Assembly: GCA_029204225.1 (NCBI GenBank)
Contig: MU832014.1
Location: 1-64,000, forward strand
DNA: 64,000 nt
Direction of reading: 5' to 3'
From: Diphasiastrum complanatum
Taxonomy: Eukaryota; Streptophyta; Lycopodiopsida; Lycopodiales; Lycopodiaceae
Both the position numbers and the translations under genes were made by a program. A model generated the notes under the pieces. That model did no database searches. It saw nothing but the letters and a program-made list of their open reading frames with translations, and had not been told where the DNA came from. This document shows, piece by piece, positions 1-54,642 of this stretch (position 1 is the stretch's first letter; each line of letters begins with the position of its first letter).

Positions 1-288
1 CCCCACTCACTTCGTCAGTGCCCAAGAGTAATAGTAGGTCAGATGCACAAGCATACCACCACAATAACTTTCATACATTTGTAAAAAGACAAACATACAA
101 GTTTCTATCACTTCTCCAGGGGTGAAGGGCAAACTCAGTCATCATGAAGGCTAGCACTAAAGAGCAAAGCCAATCAAATAAAGTCCCTACCTACTTTTTC
201 ATGGAAGAATAAGGAAAATTTAAGCTCCAACTAAAAAACATAACTGGTGGCAACATGCACCGTTGAAGATGCACTAGAACATGCTGAG

Positions 289-546
289 CTAAGAATCCAG
301 ATTGTGAAGCAATAGAACCCACTCTGTCGACTCCACCGTAGAACTAAGTGACAAATGAAGGTTGGAGAATTGAAGAGTTTCACCAACCTCAATATTCACC
401 ATTTGTGGAATGTCATATGTTTCAAAACTGGGTTTTTCAAGGCAAAAGTTTTTATTGTGATTGCAAGTGGATACTAATGCCGAGACACAAACAAGGAATG
501 CAATAGCTAGAACAAGTCCCTCAATGCCAAACATGGCGTCAAACAT
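289..546 (-). CDS. Unassigned small ORF with a hydrophobic N-terminal segment
   Basis: This 85-codon frame starts with ATG and has a hydrophobic stretch (about residues 9-27, GLVLAIAFLVCVSALVS) that could be a signal anchor. A GT that could act as a splice donor follows codon 49. I do not recognise the product. It lies downstream of the PAH stop on the same strand, so it could be the first exon of the next gene or chance. Confidence 0.2.
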   Translation of the reverse strand: MFDAMFGIEGLVLAIAFLVCVSALVSTCNHNKNFCLEKPSFETYDIPQMVNIEVGETLQFSNLHLSLSSTVESTEWVLLLHNLDS

Positions 547-603
547 GAATCCTTTCTACATAGAATAAAAGTAGTAGCCAACAAGCTTACCAGTCAATTC
601 CAG

Positions 604-708
604 TCAAGGGTCCTTGTTACCACCAGATGAATAGAGCAGCGAACTGAATTCTTCAGGTACTCTTTTGGACCAGAATGGAAGATACAGCCTTAGGAAAGAC
701 TTCCTTTC
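604..708 (-). CDS. Possible terminal exon or coding remnant of an unknown gene
   Basis: After an AG at 709-710 a frame opens that reads ERKSFLRLYLPFWSKRVPEE and then FSSLLYSSGGNKDP before TGA at 604-606. The composition looks protein-like, but no family is recognised and there is no second exon to support it. It may equally be chance. Confidence 0.2.
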   Translation of the reverse strand, partial: ERKSFLRLYLPFWSKRVPEEFSSLLYSSGGNKDP

Positions 709-788
709 CTGAAACTGATCTCCTTTCTTTGAGTGTACAGAGCCGATTCTACGATTATCTCACTGAAATCAAAGATCTTGTTTCTTAT

Positions 789-979
789 TAGTTTCTGGTT
801 AGAGTCAACATTAATAATTATCATAACAATCATATTGATAGCTCCCATCCCCAGTTGTTTCTCATCCTTTCATCTACTGAACCAAACAAGAACACTAGTT
901 TCTGATTAGAGTCAACATTAATCATAACAATCATATCGATAGCTTCCATTCCCAGTTGTTTTTCACCCTTTCATCTACT
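789..979. repeat. Imperfect two-copy tandem duplication, spacing about 107 bases
   Basis: A block starting tagtttctggttagagtcaa at 789 recurs at 896 with about ten differences and short indels. Both copies contain catcttttcatctact-like ends. No coding content is seen. Confidence 0.75.
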
Positions 980-1575
980 TCCACAGACATTTGACTTGAC
1001 AGTTCTACAAAAACATTTTTGCAACAGTTCAAACCAAACAAATCTTCCAAGTGGAAAAAGATACTCTCCTTAAACAGATCACTACGCTATTTGCATTTTG
1101 TTTCCTGAAACAGATATTACAATATGTTTTCCAGAAACTGTCATGTAGGCCTCCCTTTTCACCCCTTCGCAAAAACAGAGGTACCAAGCTAATTATTCAA
1201 AAACAAAATAAAATTCGAGCTATTTACAGAACAGAGACCAAAAATAATGTTTCCAATAACCCCAACCCCCTATGATATAACAGGAATTGACATTATGGAG
1301 GTTTGATAATTCTTAAAAAAAAAAGGTTGTAAAATCTATCATTATTTTTTTTAAACAGTCCTTATTTTTAGTATGCTTGAATAAGAAATATCAACTTTAA
1401 TAGATAAAATAGATAATTACGAAGGGATATAGGAATTGATGACATCAAAGCTAACTTGCTTGCAAGAAAACATGAAACAAGAATCTGCCTGGGACCTGCA
1501 GCTCATGCCAAGGCTGCATAACTGCAAGCTAGTGCCAAAGGCAGTGCATGTACAAATTTTTCAGAAACAGGTTTA

Positions 1576-1848
1576 GGGTTCCCGAGTCCATGAGTAAAAC
1601 TTAAAAGGTTTCTATTCCTATTCTTGTTCCTGTTGAACCTAAGTTCCTAGGACTTCTTGTTCCTAAGTTCTTATGGGATCTTGGTCTTGTTCCTAAGCAA
1701 CTTCCTGTGACTGTTTCTCTTCTTGTTCCTGTTCCTATTCCCAAGTTCTGTATTTATTCTTGTTCTTGTTCCCGTTCCTAAGAGAATCTTTGACCAAGGT
1801 TTCAACTTAGGAACAAGAATCTTAGAACAAGAATAGGAACGGGAACCC
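1576..1848. repeat. Fold-back (MITE-like) element built from GTTCCTAAG-type repeats
   Basis: The block is bounded by gggttcccg (1576-1584) and its exact inverse cgggaaccc (1840-1848). Inside are many copies of cttgttcctaag-like words on one strand and aggaacaagaa on the other, so the two halves can pair. It resembles a small non-autonomous DNA transposon. No clear target duplication was identified. Confidence 0.55.
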
Positions 1849-2567
1849 AAAAAACAATGGTCTGATCATTTTTCTAAACAGATTTAACCACACAAAAGTT
1901 AATTTTCAAGTAATACTTTGGTGTGGGTAAATCTGGATCCATTTTTAGGAATGGCTTTGTGCTGTTCCTTGGAGCAATGGTTGTGCCATTGCTATTTGCC
2001 AGCCAGAACTTTTGCCCAAAAGTTTGTCCAAGCATATTTTACATATATGTAAGCTTATAGATACTAATAGTAAGCATATCTGTTTGCAAACTTCCTACGT
2101 TTAGGGGAGAATGAGTGCTTATGTCCAAACTCCTCTTGAATGGTCGTCATTTTAGCTATTGACTCATTCAACTTACTATGATATATAGGATGGTGTCCAC
2201 ACTGCTGCATGATGTTACAACAGGTTTTTTGCAGGTCAGGACTATATATCTCAGAGTGTATATAAAGTAAATTGACAATTCCATAACAGTCTCTTTATAT
2301 GAACCGGGCTCTGGCAAGTCTGTTCTCTTGCATTGACAGCCTAGCAATATTTACGACTATACAGCCTTATGTAAACCATCATTTAGTGACCACACATCTT
2401 CAGAGGATCCATCATGCACCCTCTGATGTTCTGCAGTCCGTTGACTCCACAATGTAAAAGCATATATAACTAAAATCTTATCATGAGTTGAAAGTTGCAA
2501 GAATGGCATCATGCCATTCGTCAATATGTATGAAATTGCTAATAACAGCTAACCTTTTCTCAAATGA

Positions 2568-45099
<42,532 letters not shown>

Positions 45100-45989
45100 C
45101 TGCAGTAACATAGATCCGATGTATTTATGATGTTCAAGAAGATCTAATTTCAACTTTAAAATAACGACCATTCAATCACGTACATTGAAGTAAAGCATCA
45201 ACCAAAGGATGTATGACTGGGTCAATTTAACATTCCTCCCCAAGCACATTATACTAATTGAAGGCAGGTACAAAGTGATCTATAATATGCATATTAAGTC
45301 CAAATGTGTCCTGACCTCTTGTGACATAAGACTAGTCATAATGAAAAATTTTGAATGAAATAAAGCCACACAAACTAGAGAAGAATCTTCTGCATATGCC
45401 CAAACTTTGAGATATATACTTTTGAGTCTATCAATTATATTCTAAGCATAAGACCAACATGAGCACAATGGAAGAGTTACTTATGATTTGAATTGATAAA
45501 AAATTTCAAGAAGCTTTATTCTGAACCTAACAGTCACTTGTGTAAGCAGGTTTGGCCAGTTCCTTAACCGTGGGGCTTATAATTGCACAAAATTACAATT
45601 TGACTACTAAAAATCAAAAGCTCTTGTAGAAACTTCTTTGCTATTCTTTCTAAGATCTGGTTTTATTGGATGCGTCCATCTTAACAGCACACTTGGAAAA
45701 AAGGAATTCCAACTACCAATGCAATTAGCTATTAGGCTAATTGTGGCAAGGAGTTAGCTTCCAATTGATGTAATATTACTAGTTCCTTTAGAAGGATAAC
45801 TTTTTTTCACATTTTAAATTGCATTTCCGATTCCTATAAATATCATGTCCAAGCACAGCCTAATTTGGTAATGCAAATGTTAGAAAACACCAAAAGAGTA
45901 GAAATAAAATGACACTCTTGGCTCCAGACTGATGTTGAAAGGCTGCACCGACCATAAGGTTGCAGACATGTAGTTAGGCATCACTGATA
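45100..45989. other. Intron sequence upstream of the first PAH exon in the window
   Basis: I searched the minus strand for the DVDGT-encoding lipin exon and did not find it. No other feature is recognised before the gypsy target duplication at 45990. Confidence 0.55.
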
Positions 45990-45994
45990 GGGCC

Positions 45995-46472
45995 TGTTAG
46001 AGCCCAGTTAAGTCTCTATCATGATCTCGGCATGGCCGGTTACCAAAGGGCCTGAGGCCTAGTATTGGCAAGGGCGGTGACCGACGAGGACATCTGTCCC
46101 AAGTAGGGACCGGTGCATCACAAGCAATGATCCAGTGTGGCCGCCTGACAAGCTGTCAGAGATGCGCTGTGTCTTGACCGTCGGGACCCTAGCCGTCAGT
46201 GACGAGATGCTAGCCGGCAAGTAGTCGGGGTGACCAAGAGGGTCACAGGTCTTTGGCGGGGCACGGGGGTGGTACCCTATGAGTCACTCAGTATTCACAG
46301 GCAGGGGCCAGGCATGCCAAGTGGACTGACTGATCACCCACAAGTGGATGCCATGTGACATTTGACGGGAATAGCAGGTAGGACTCAAGGAGGGGGGTGC
46401 CTATAGTTGGGAGGTTGATTTTACACACCGGCCTTCTAGGATTCACGAGCTTGGAGAGACTTGCTTGTGACA
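45995..46472 (+). repeat. 5' LTR of gypsy element D
   Basis: 478 bases, tgttagagccc to cttgtgaca, followed by the primer-binding site at 46475. Confidence 0.93.
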
Positions 46473-47233
46473 ATTGGTATCAAAGCCTCGTTCTAGAGAG
46501 AGAACAGCTCGTCTAGAGAGAGAGAGTGGAGAAAACATCAATTTTCTTAGTTTTTTTTGGGGGATTGCAAAACGAGAAGTAGGGAAATTGATGCCCTGCA
46601 ATGGATCGCTGGTGAATAGGGAGCTTTTGCCTCGATTTGAGCCAAAAAAAAAGGGATTTACAGATCTGAAAAAAAAATTGAACATGAAAAAATGAATTTT
46701 TGTAGAAAATTGGAAAATGGCCATAACTTTCTCTACACTTATCGGATTGCTATGAGATTTCGGCAGGTGCTTGAGGGTGCTGGATCGCTGCTAGGGAGGC
46801 TGAAAATCTGAGAAAAGATTCCGAAATCGCTGATTTTGCTCAAAAAAACAGATTTTGGACGTTTTTTAGAGGTTTTGGAGTTGAAACGTCATAACTTCTC
46901 CGTCGTATGTCCGTTTGACTTGAGAATCCTTATAGGAGGGCGACCTACTACAGTAGTACCTTCAGCCTGTTTGCAGACCTGAGCGTCCATAACTTCGGTT
47001 TGATTTGGTGCTGTTTTTTCACCTATTTTCTCAAAAAAATCGACAAAACTTCAAATTTTTCTGGCAACCTCTTTATTGGTCATCCATACTACGTCTTTGG
47101 GAACCAGGGAGTGATCTATCTTTGCTGATTTATTTTGCTTTCCGTTTTCCCTTTTCATAAGAAAAATCATTTTTTTGTTTTTTTGGTGTACATTCAAAAA
47201 GTCAGTGTTTTTTTTGTGCCCTTTTTGTTCATT

Positions 47234-48345
47234 ATGGAAGATGATAGAGTTACTATTCTGCTTAGCCCTTCTGTTGCCCTCCAATCACCACCACCCAACC
47301 CTGTGCTTAGCCCTGACTGTAATCCGCCTACAGTGGCTGCTCATTCACCTGCTGGTACTTCCCCTTTTGTGCAAGCTCGCATGGATAGTGTGGAAAAGAC
47401 CGTCGCTGAGATGCGAGCGATGATGGTAGCTGGTGGTTATGCGTCTTCCTTGCAGTATGCTCCACCTTATCCATCTTCTGATGTTCGTCCTCTGTTACCT
47501 CCACCCTACCCAGAAGACAAAGATATTGAACCTACCCATTTCGCAGAAAACACTCTCCAACGCAATACTGATATTGTAGATCAGTGGTTGCATAAGTGGC
47601 AGGAATATTTTGATTTGAAGCGGTCCCCAACTGATGAGGGTTGGCGGGTCCGCAAAGCTGCTTACCATTTCACTGATTTTGCTGACAGGTGGTAGCGCAA
47701 GTTGTTGAAGTCTAATCATGCTCCATCCACCTAGCTTGAGTTTAAGTGAGCTTTCAGAGCTCAGTTTATTCCTCCACACGAGCATGTGTGTGCGACGGAT
47801 GCTTGGCTTTTGCATCGCCAGAGGCAGTACATGGTGCAGGAATATGCCGATAAGTATCGTGAGACGCTTATCAAGATTCCAGAAGAGATTCCTGAGTGGC
47901 TAGTAGTCCACAAGTTCATATTTGGCCTTGGTGAAGAGTTGAGGCCTTCAGTGCTTAATGAAGGATGCAAGACCTTAGAAGAGGCGGTTGCTACAGCTCT
48001 CAAGTTTGAAGGTAATGTGCGCACCAAGGCTGAATCTGGAGCGCCAAGCTGGCCTCAGAAGAAAGGTTCGCGAAAGCCCAGCCAAGCTGGTCAGAAAGGC
48101 TTTTCGCAAAAGGATCCTATCCAGATGCAACAGACTTTGAAGCGCAAGGCGGGATCTCCTACGGCTCGTTGTGCTTACGACAAGTCTCCCCTTAGTCCAG
48201 AGCAAAAGGAAAAGGCCAAAAAAGACGGATTATGTTTTTTCTGTCTTGGCAAGCATCTTTTCAAAGATTGTCCTCGACGTACGGGCAAGAAGCTCCATGT
48301 TATGCAACATCGGATGAGAAAATTTTGGATGACTTGTTGGTAAGT
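47234..48345 (+). pseudogene. Gag of gypsy element D
   Basis: It starts MEDDRVTILL. A gag domain follows (DQWLHKWQEYFDLKRSPTDE, KYRETLIKIPEEIPEWLVVH, KFIFGLGEELRPSVLNEGCK), interrupted by stops between 47694 and 47745. The zinc knuckle near 48230 reads CFFCLGKHLFKDC, which has one residue less between the second Cys and His than the usual CX2CX4HX4C. The frame ends at 48343. The protein would be defective. Confidence 0.85.
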
Positions 48346-48354
48346 GATGATGAG

Positions 48355-49254
48355 GACACTCCTCGTGTCATGATTATTTTGGTGCGGAAGCTTGTTCCAG
48401 AGGCACCAGTTTGTTATTTGTCCACCAAGGCGCGTGAAGCTTATCAATTTCCAGATAGTGAACTGATACGCATGAAGGGGAAGCTGGAAGGTCATGACGT
48501 GCTCGTCTTATTTGACACCGGTTTCTCGCACAATATTATCAATTCTCACGTGGTGAGAAAATTTCGCTTAGCTACTGTTCCATCTGATTACCGGTATACT
48601 GTTGAGATGCCAGATGGCAAGGGAACAGAGGTTTGGGATGAAAGAATCTCTCGGGCGCCTTTGTCTATTCAGACGTATACCGAGAAGTTAGATTTTGATT
48701 ACTAAACTAGCCAAGTTTGATATTGTACTTGGTAAGCGGTGGCATGCAAGTAACCAGCCCGCTATAGATTCTAAGTCACATCTGTAAAAGTTTGGGCATG
48801 AGGGTATATCTCATGTCTTAAAGGGGGAGAGACCATCTGTTGAGGGTCCTCTTGTTACCTATATGCAAATAAAGAGAATGGAGATTCAATATTTGAAGTT
48901 GTGTTATGTGAATGTTTATTTCAATTTTGATTCTTATGTTGATAATAATCAGATAAGCACACTCACTAATAAACCACAAGAAGCTTCATTTACTTTTGCA
49001 TCCCCTAGTGCACATGCAATTCATTACAGCCTAGATGTGACCCAGCAAGTGAGTTGGAGAAGTCCATCCGCACTCAGTTTAAACACGTGCTAGTTAGTAA
49101 TATGCCAGAGGGATTGCCGCATAGTCGGAATGTTGATCATCGTATTGAGCTCATTCCAAGGTCAAGTCCGATATGTAGGCCTCCTTATAGGATGAGCCTA
49201 AAAGAGGAAGAGGAAGTCAGAAAGATGTTGGAAGAGTATCTCAAGCTGGGGTAC
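48355..49254 (+). pseudogene. Protease and N-terminal RT of gypsy element D, cut by element C
   Basis: The aspartic protease motif is LFDTGFSHNIINSHVV at about 48510. KFDIVLGKRW follows with stops around 48705 and 48785. The RT lead-in PEGLPHSRNVDHRIELIPRS and EEEEVRKMLEEYLKLGY runs into the LTR of element C at 49255. The continuation of this RT is found in inverted orientation at 53418-53827. Confidence 0.85.
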
Positions 49255-49780
49255 TGTTACGTACCCATAAGGGTACGCAACAGGAAACTTGAGGTGACGG
49301 TCTCAGTTATGGGACGGAACGCTAATCTGGAGCTATAGGTTTTTTGGGTGCCACGTGTCAATGTCTCATTGGCACGCGGTGACTCGTTGTTATGGACCCG
49401 TGTCAGTGTGCACAACTGCCGCGTGTCGTTGGTCATGCGTGACTCCTATGGAGGGAGATGACCCGCCTAGACTATGTATATAGAGGTCGATCTCCATGAC
49501 CTTGGCATTCATTCTCTCCTGGAGATTGAAGAGCTCTTCCACTGGTGGTCAGGTCAAGACGAGTATCTAGGCCTCAGGATGTAGGTAGGTGAGGGTCTAG
49601 GGTAAGGCATGGTGGTATGGGACACCATGGCTTACATGAGATCCGAGCTTGCTTGATGGTGGTCTGTAGCTCCAATGCACAGGGGTGAGGTGGCAGTACC
49701 TCTATGGTTGGGTGGTAACGTAGCGTTCGTCACTTGTTTGTGCTTTAGCAATGACCGGCATGACGATGGCGACTCTAACA
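49255..49780 (+). repeat. 5' LTR of gypsy element C
   Basis: 526 bases, tgttacgtacc to gactctaaca. It aligns throughout with the inverted LTR at 55587-56108. A TATA-like tatgtatatagagg lies near 49475. Confidence 0.93.
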
Positions 49781-51173
49781 GTTGGTATCAGAGCCACCGC
49801 TCATTGTGAATAAGGTGCAATCGCTCTAACTTATGTTATTAATTGGTTTGAGCTTTTAGTTGATGTTTTTGAAGGCTTAGTTGATTTCGTTGAATCGATC
49901 TGAACAACTTTGCTTTTTGGTTCGTCTCAATCTGAGGTCGTTTTGATTGAAAACGAACCACCTTTGCTAGCTATGGTGGTAGTAGTCGGGTTTTTTTTTT
50001 TGACTTTTTTACGGTTTTAAAAACTTCAAAAACCGATGTCGTTTTCTGGCCTTATTTTGGGTCTTGGAAGTCGAAAATTTTTTGCATTCAAAGTTTTTGT
50101 CTGATGCAAAAAAATTTGAAAAAAAAAAAAAAAAATTCGCCGGGCACCTGCGCACCTCCGCGCAGATCCATATGGCTGACAGGCAGATTTGGGCCAGCCC
50201 CTCTGCAGCCGCAGGTAGGCTACGCAGGAGGATTTGTAGGACCTGCTTGCTTTTGATTTTGGGAGAAGGGAGCTTTTGCATCATTGCAAAACTTTGTAAG
50301 TATTAAACTTTTTGTAAACGAACTATTTTTAAGCCTTGTTTAAGCTTATAACTTGGTGTTTACTGTTTTGTACCTTTGAGGTACATTATTAATCTTCTGA
50401 AAACAGAAAACACTAAGTTTCATAAATCTTATTTCAAAGATTACAAATTAGATTTACAAAGTTTGAACTTAGGCTTATTCCTAAGTTACAAAGTTATTTT
50501 GCAAGATTGCATACATGTAAAGCTATTGTTGAACCATAGCTTTGTATTCAAAATTCTTAAGAAAGGGAGGAAATAGGTACACAACTGTACTTGCAGGCTG
50601 CAGGCTGTACTTGCTGCAAGTACAGACTTGTGTGCCCTTCCTTCTATCTTTCTTAGCCTCTTTCTTGGGCTTAATCCAGCTCTTTGTAATCTTCCACCTG
50701 CACACAAAGAAAAATTGATAAATCCTTCATCCTTTTCACGTTTGGGGAGGAAATTTGAAGTTTTTCCCTCCACCTCCTCCTCATGAACGTACAGTTGTAC
50801 CAGCACCTTCTCCTTTGTCTAAGGACAAGCCTTAGAGGAGATTTAGGTGTATCTTTAGGCCATAAGGCCATGAGGTCAAGGCGGTGACCCAAAAGATGGG
50901 TGGGGACGTGACCCAAGTGAACCTTGGGTGAGGTGGCGTAAGGAGGGTGGTGGCCATGTGATTTGAGGGTAGGTGGACACCATAAGGGGATGCCACCCAT
51001 GTGCTTGCTAGGTGGCGACCATAAGGCCCGCCACCCAACAAGGTTATTTTGGAAGGAAAGGAAGTGGGATGGGGGGTATAGCTTAGTCTCCTTGAGTAGT
51101 GGTCTCAAGTTCTCTAAGTCCTTTTGTTGCGAAGCCCTTGCAATTTTTTCTTTGCCTTCTTCCTTAGAGCGCC

Positions 51174-52010
51174 ATGGACCCTGTTATGCCCTTGGGTGAA
51201 GGACCGTCTTCACCACCTCCTCCTCCTGATGTAGACACTAACCAGCTTGTTCATGCCCTAAATCTGCTCCAAAACCAAATTTTAAAAATGCAGGCCAAGC
51301 ATGCCGCGGCCGAGCAAGAGTGGCGTTCTTCGACGCACTCGCGGTCCGTTGGCGTATATCCAATGTTTAATCCGGAATTCTTTTCGGGTGAAAAGAAAGA
51401 CCGGCTTCCCGATGTGGTATTGTTGTGGCTAGATCGATGGAATAGTCATTTTTCCATGCACGATGCGCCTGATAGTACGAAGATCGCTTCTGCTCTCATG
51501 TTTTTACACGGTAAGGCGTTTACATGGTGGCAAGATCTAAAGGAGAGGGCTACTGCCCCTTCTACATGGGACGCCTTCAAGAAGCCTTTAAAACGGCTTT
51601 TCTTTCGGTGTTGGATGATTTTGAGCATTGGCGGCGTTTTGCCACCAAAAGATTGCCCAAAGAAAAAGCAAAAGAAATCTGGCGGGCAACCTAAATCTTT
51701 TAAAGCGCCAAGTAATTCCAGTATTTCTTTTGTTGATTTATCCTTTAAGGATGGCACTAGTTGCAAGAATTGTTGTTTTAATACAACTATTTTTGGCCCC
51801 CATGATCTCATTCGTATGAATGGAATTGTAGGACGCCAAGCTGTGACTGTTCTGTTTGATGATGGTTCCACACATAGCTTCATAAATGCTAAACTGGTGC
51901 AGAAGCTCAGGGCGGCTATCGCGCCAAGTAATCACTTGTACGTGGTGAAAATGGCGTCGAGGGAAGATCGACAAGCTTGGGATCAGCTTGTTCCTCAGCT
52001 ACCGCTTTAG
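51174..52010 (+). pseudogene. Gag and protease of gypsy element C, internally deleted
   Basis: It starts MDPVMPLGEGPSSPPPPPDV. The gag domain (LHGKAFTWWQDLKERATAP) reaches about 51600 and then jumps, losing the zinc knuckle, to the protease (FGPHDLIRMNGIVGRQAVTV, then LFDDGSTHSFIN at about 51855). The protease active site is DDG rather than DTG or DSG. A TAG at 52008 separates it from the RT frame starting at 52047. Confidence 0.83.
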
Positions 52011-52046
52011 ATTCAAGATTATGTTGCACCGCTAGATTTTCATATT

Positions 52047-53417
52047 ATGAACTTGGATAGCGTAGACATAATCTTAGGAAAAGAATGGTTTTTTTCTAAA
52101 AACGAGTCTTTAAGAAAGGATTATGTTACTCATAGTATTTCCTTTTTGCATAAGGGCTCGTTGGTTGAGCTAAAAGGCGATGTAAATAGGCCTTTTGATC
52201 CTTTGGTTTCTGCTTTAGAAGTTGTAGAATATTTGAAAGATTCTGGTAATAAAGTTTATCTTTGTTTTTTGAAAGATGAAATTTATGTGGATGACCATGC
52301 AGTCCAGAAGAGTCTAAATATTGATTTATCGCATTTGCCTTTGAATGTGCCTGTAAATAATCCCTTAAAAGTTAACTCACCTGAAGGAATAATATTTAAC
52401 AAACTTAGGCAAGAATATAGCGATGTTTTTCCTGATAAACTCCCTGATGGCCTACCTCCCCAAAGGAGTGTTGACCATCAGATAGAGTTGCTTCCTGGAA
52501 GCCAACCTGTATCTCTTTTTCCATACAGGGTTAGCATCAAGGAAGAGGATGAAATTTCTAAGCAGTTACAAGAACTCCTTAGGATGGGCCATATACGGCC
52601 TAGTAAGTCCCCTTGGGGAGCACCAATCCTTTTAGTTAGTAAAAAGGATGGCGACACACGTTTGTGTGGTGACTTTAAAAAGTTAAATGATTTAACCATC
52701 AAGAACAGATATCCCTTACCTAGGATGGATGATCTTATGGATCGTCTGAATGGGGCTAAGTATTTCTCCAAGATTGATCTTAGATCAGGTTACCATTAGA
52801 TAAAGATTAGGAAGGAAGATGTTCCTAAGACTGGATTTCGATCCAGATATGGCCATTATGAGTTTTTAGTGTTACCTTTTGGACTCACAAATGTGCCTGC
52901 CACTTTCCAGCAGATGATGAACGATATTCTTCGTCCATTTCACTACGGGATCTTTGTCGAACCGATAATTTTTTTGGTCGCATCTGGCTAGATGTCCTGA
53001 CAGGAAATTCTAGATCTAGTGATGACCTTGGGATGCAGGATCCCAAGCAATCCTGTATTGATAAGTTACTTGAACACTATTCCATAAGGAATGGCCTGCT
53101 TTTCCAAAGGGAAAGGTTTGTGAGCCGGATAGGGAGGACTTGCGAGCCCAAATCCTGCAGCAGTGTCATGACAACCCTTGTGCTGGTCACCCAGGCATAC
53201 AGAGAACACTTGACCTTGTTAGGGAGAATTTCTTCTGGCCTAAGATGACAGGTCATGTGGAGGCATACGTTCAAAGTTGTGAACAATGCCAACAAAACAA
53301 AGCAGAAAGACTCAGTTGCAAGTCTTCTACATCCCTTGGAAATTCCCAATAAGAAATGGGAAAGTATTTCAATGGATTTTGTGGTTGGACTCCCTAAAAC
53401 CCGGAGTGATCACGATG
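52047..53417 (+). pseudogene. RT and integrase N-terminus of gypsy element C, RNase H deleted
   Basis: RT reads [49 protein letters not shown], then TAG at 52798, and on to [20 protein letters not shown]. At about 52935 it jumps to the spacer before integrase, so the RT active-site segment and RNase H are gone. The integrase zinc finger follows with a frameshift ([30 protein letters not shown]), then [16 protein letters not shown] up to the breakpoint at 53417. Confidence 0.85.
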
Positions 53418-53843
53418 CCAGTTACTAAAAACCAATATATCGTCAATAAAATTGACGACAAACTTGCCCATATAGTCTCGCAAGACATTGTTCATGAGCA
53501 TCATGAACGTGATTGGGGCATTGGTTAACCCAAATGACATAACCAAAAATTCATGATGACCGAAACGGGTTCGGAAGGCCGTCTTCTGGACGTCTTCATC
53601 TCGAATCCGTATTTGATGGTATCCACTTTTGAGATCTATCTTACTGAAAATGGTTGCACCTTGCAACGCATCCAGTAGATCATCAATCTTGGGCATCGGA
53701 TACCTGTGTTTTACAGTGATCTTATTCAATCCTCTATAATCTACACACATTTGGAAACTACCATCCTTTTTCTTGACAAGTAAAATAGGAGAGGCGAAAG
53801 GTGAATAAGTAGGACGGATGATGTACCTGTTAGAATCCCCATC
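53418..53843 (-). pseudogene. Inverted segment: RT of element D, target site copy and tip of element C 3' LTR
   Basis: On the minus strand 53843-53828 is the last 16 bases of a C-family LTR (gatggggattctaaca), then ggtac (53827-53823). RT of element D then continues exactly where it stopped at 49254: [77 protein letters not shown]. It ends at 53418 against the integrase of C. The order is only explained by an inversion of a piece that spanned the 3' junction of C in D. Confidence 0.87.
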
Positions 53844-54642
53844 ATGAATACCATGATAGTCCCTGCGCAGGGCACCCTGGTATTGATAAGACTAGTGAGC
53901 TTTTAAGAAGGCATTATTTCTAGAGATGATTGCAGCGGGATGTAAGAGAGTACGTCCAACATTGCACGGCTTGAAGTTCGCGTACAATGATAAGAGACAT
54001 GCGTCCACTGGATTGAGTCCATTTGAGCTCAATTATGGTTTCAGGCCAATTAGTCCTGCAATCATAGGGATTCTGCATAGGATGCCTAGTGTTGTAGAGT
54101 TTTTGGCTCAGATGCAGCAGAAGCTTGAGATGGCACGAGATAACTTGTCCAAGGCTGTAGCTAGGGCAAAGAGTTATACTCGTGAGAATCGTACCTATCG
54201 GGAATTTGAGAATGGAGATTGGGTGTATTTACTAGTCCCTTCGAAGTCAAAGGTGCTACGCACAGGAAAGTGCGCCAAGTTATCTCGTACCATGGTTGAT
54301 TACTAAGAAGGTGAGCCAAGTAGGTTATAAGCTACAGGTACCTGTGGGATGCAAGGTGCATCCAGTATTCCATGTTAGCAAACTGAAGAAATGTTTGCAC
54401 GATGGCGATAGCCTGGTGGAAGGTCTAGTGTCTCTAGAGGAGAAAGACACCACAGGTTATGGGCCAGAAAGAGTCCTAGATCGAAGGGAGCAACGTTTGC
54501 GTAATCGTCTCCTTCAGGAGTATCTAGTAACTTGGAAAGGGCATCCGTTGTCAAATGCTACCTGGGAGACGCGACAGACGTTGCAGAAGTCTTACCCGCA
54601 GTTTGACACCAGGACCGATGACTTGCCAGAGGAGGGAAGGAT
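53844..54642 (+). pseudogene. Integrase and chromodomain region of gypsy element D
   Basis: Plus-strand sequence resumes in the integrase zinc finger ([27 protein letters not shown], stop, RDVREYVQHC). It then jumps at about 53960 to the integrase C-terminus (FAYNDKRHASTGLSPFELNY), losing the catalytic core. The frame shifts near 54300 and ends in FHVSKLKKCLHDGD and a chromodomain-like segment LVTWKGHPLSNATWETRQ, just before the purine tract and 3' LTR. Confidence 0.85.

Larger units (their letters stand above)
49255..53417 (+). mobile_element. Ty3/gypsy element C nested in D, 3' part lost
   Basis: The LTR at 49255-49780 is preceded by ggtac (49250-49254) and followed by a perfect tRNA-Met primer site at 49783. 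Gag begins at 51174, followed by protease, RT and the start of integrase, ending in the middle of the integrase core at 53417 ([11 protein letters not shown]). The last 16 bases of its 3' LTR survive, inverted, at 53828-53843 next to the second copy of ggtac. The LTR family is that of element G and of the old element H. Confidence 0.9.
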
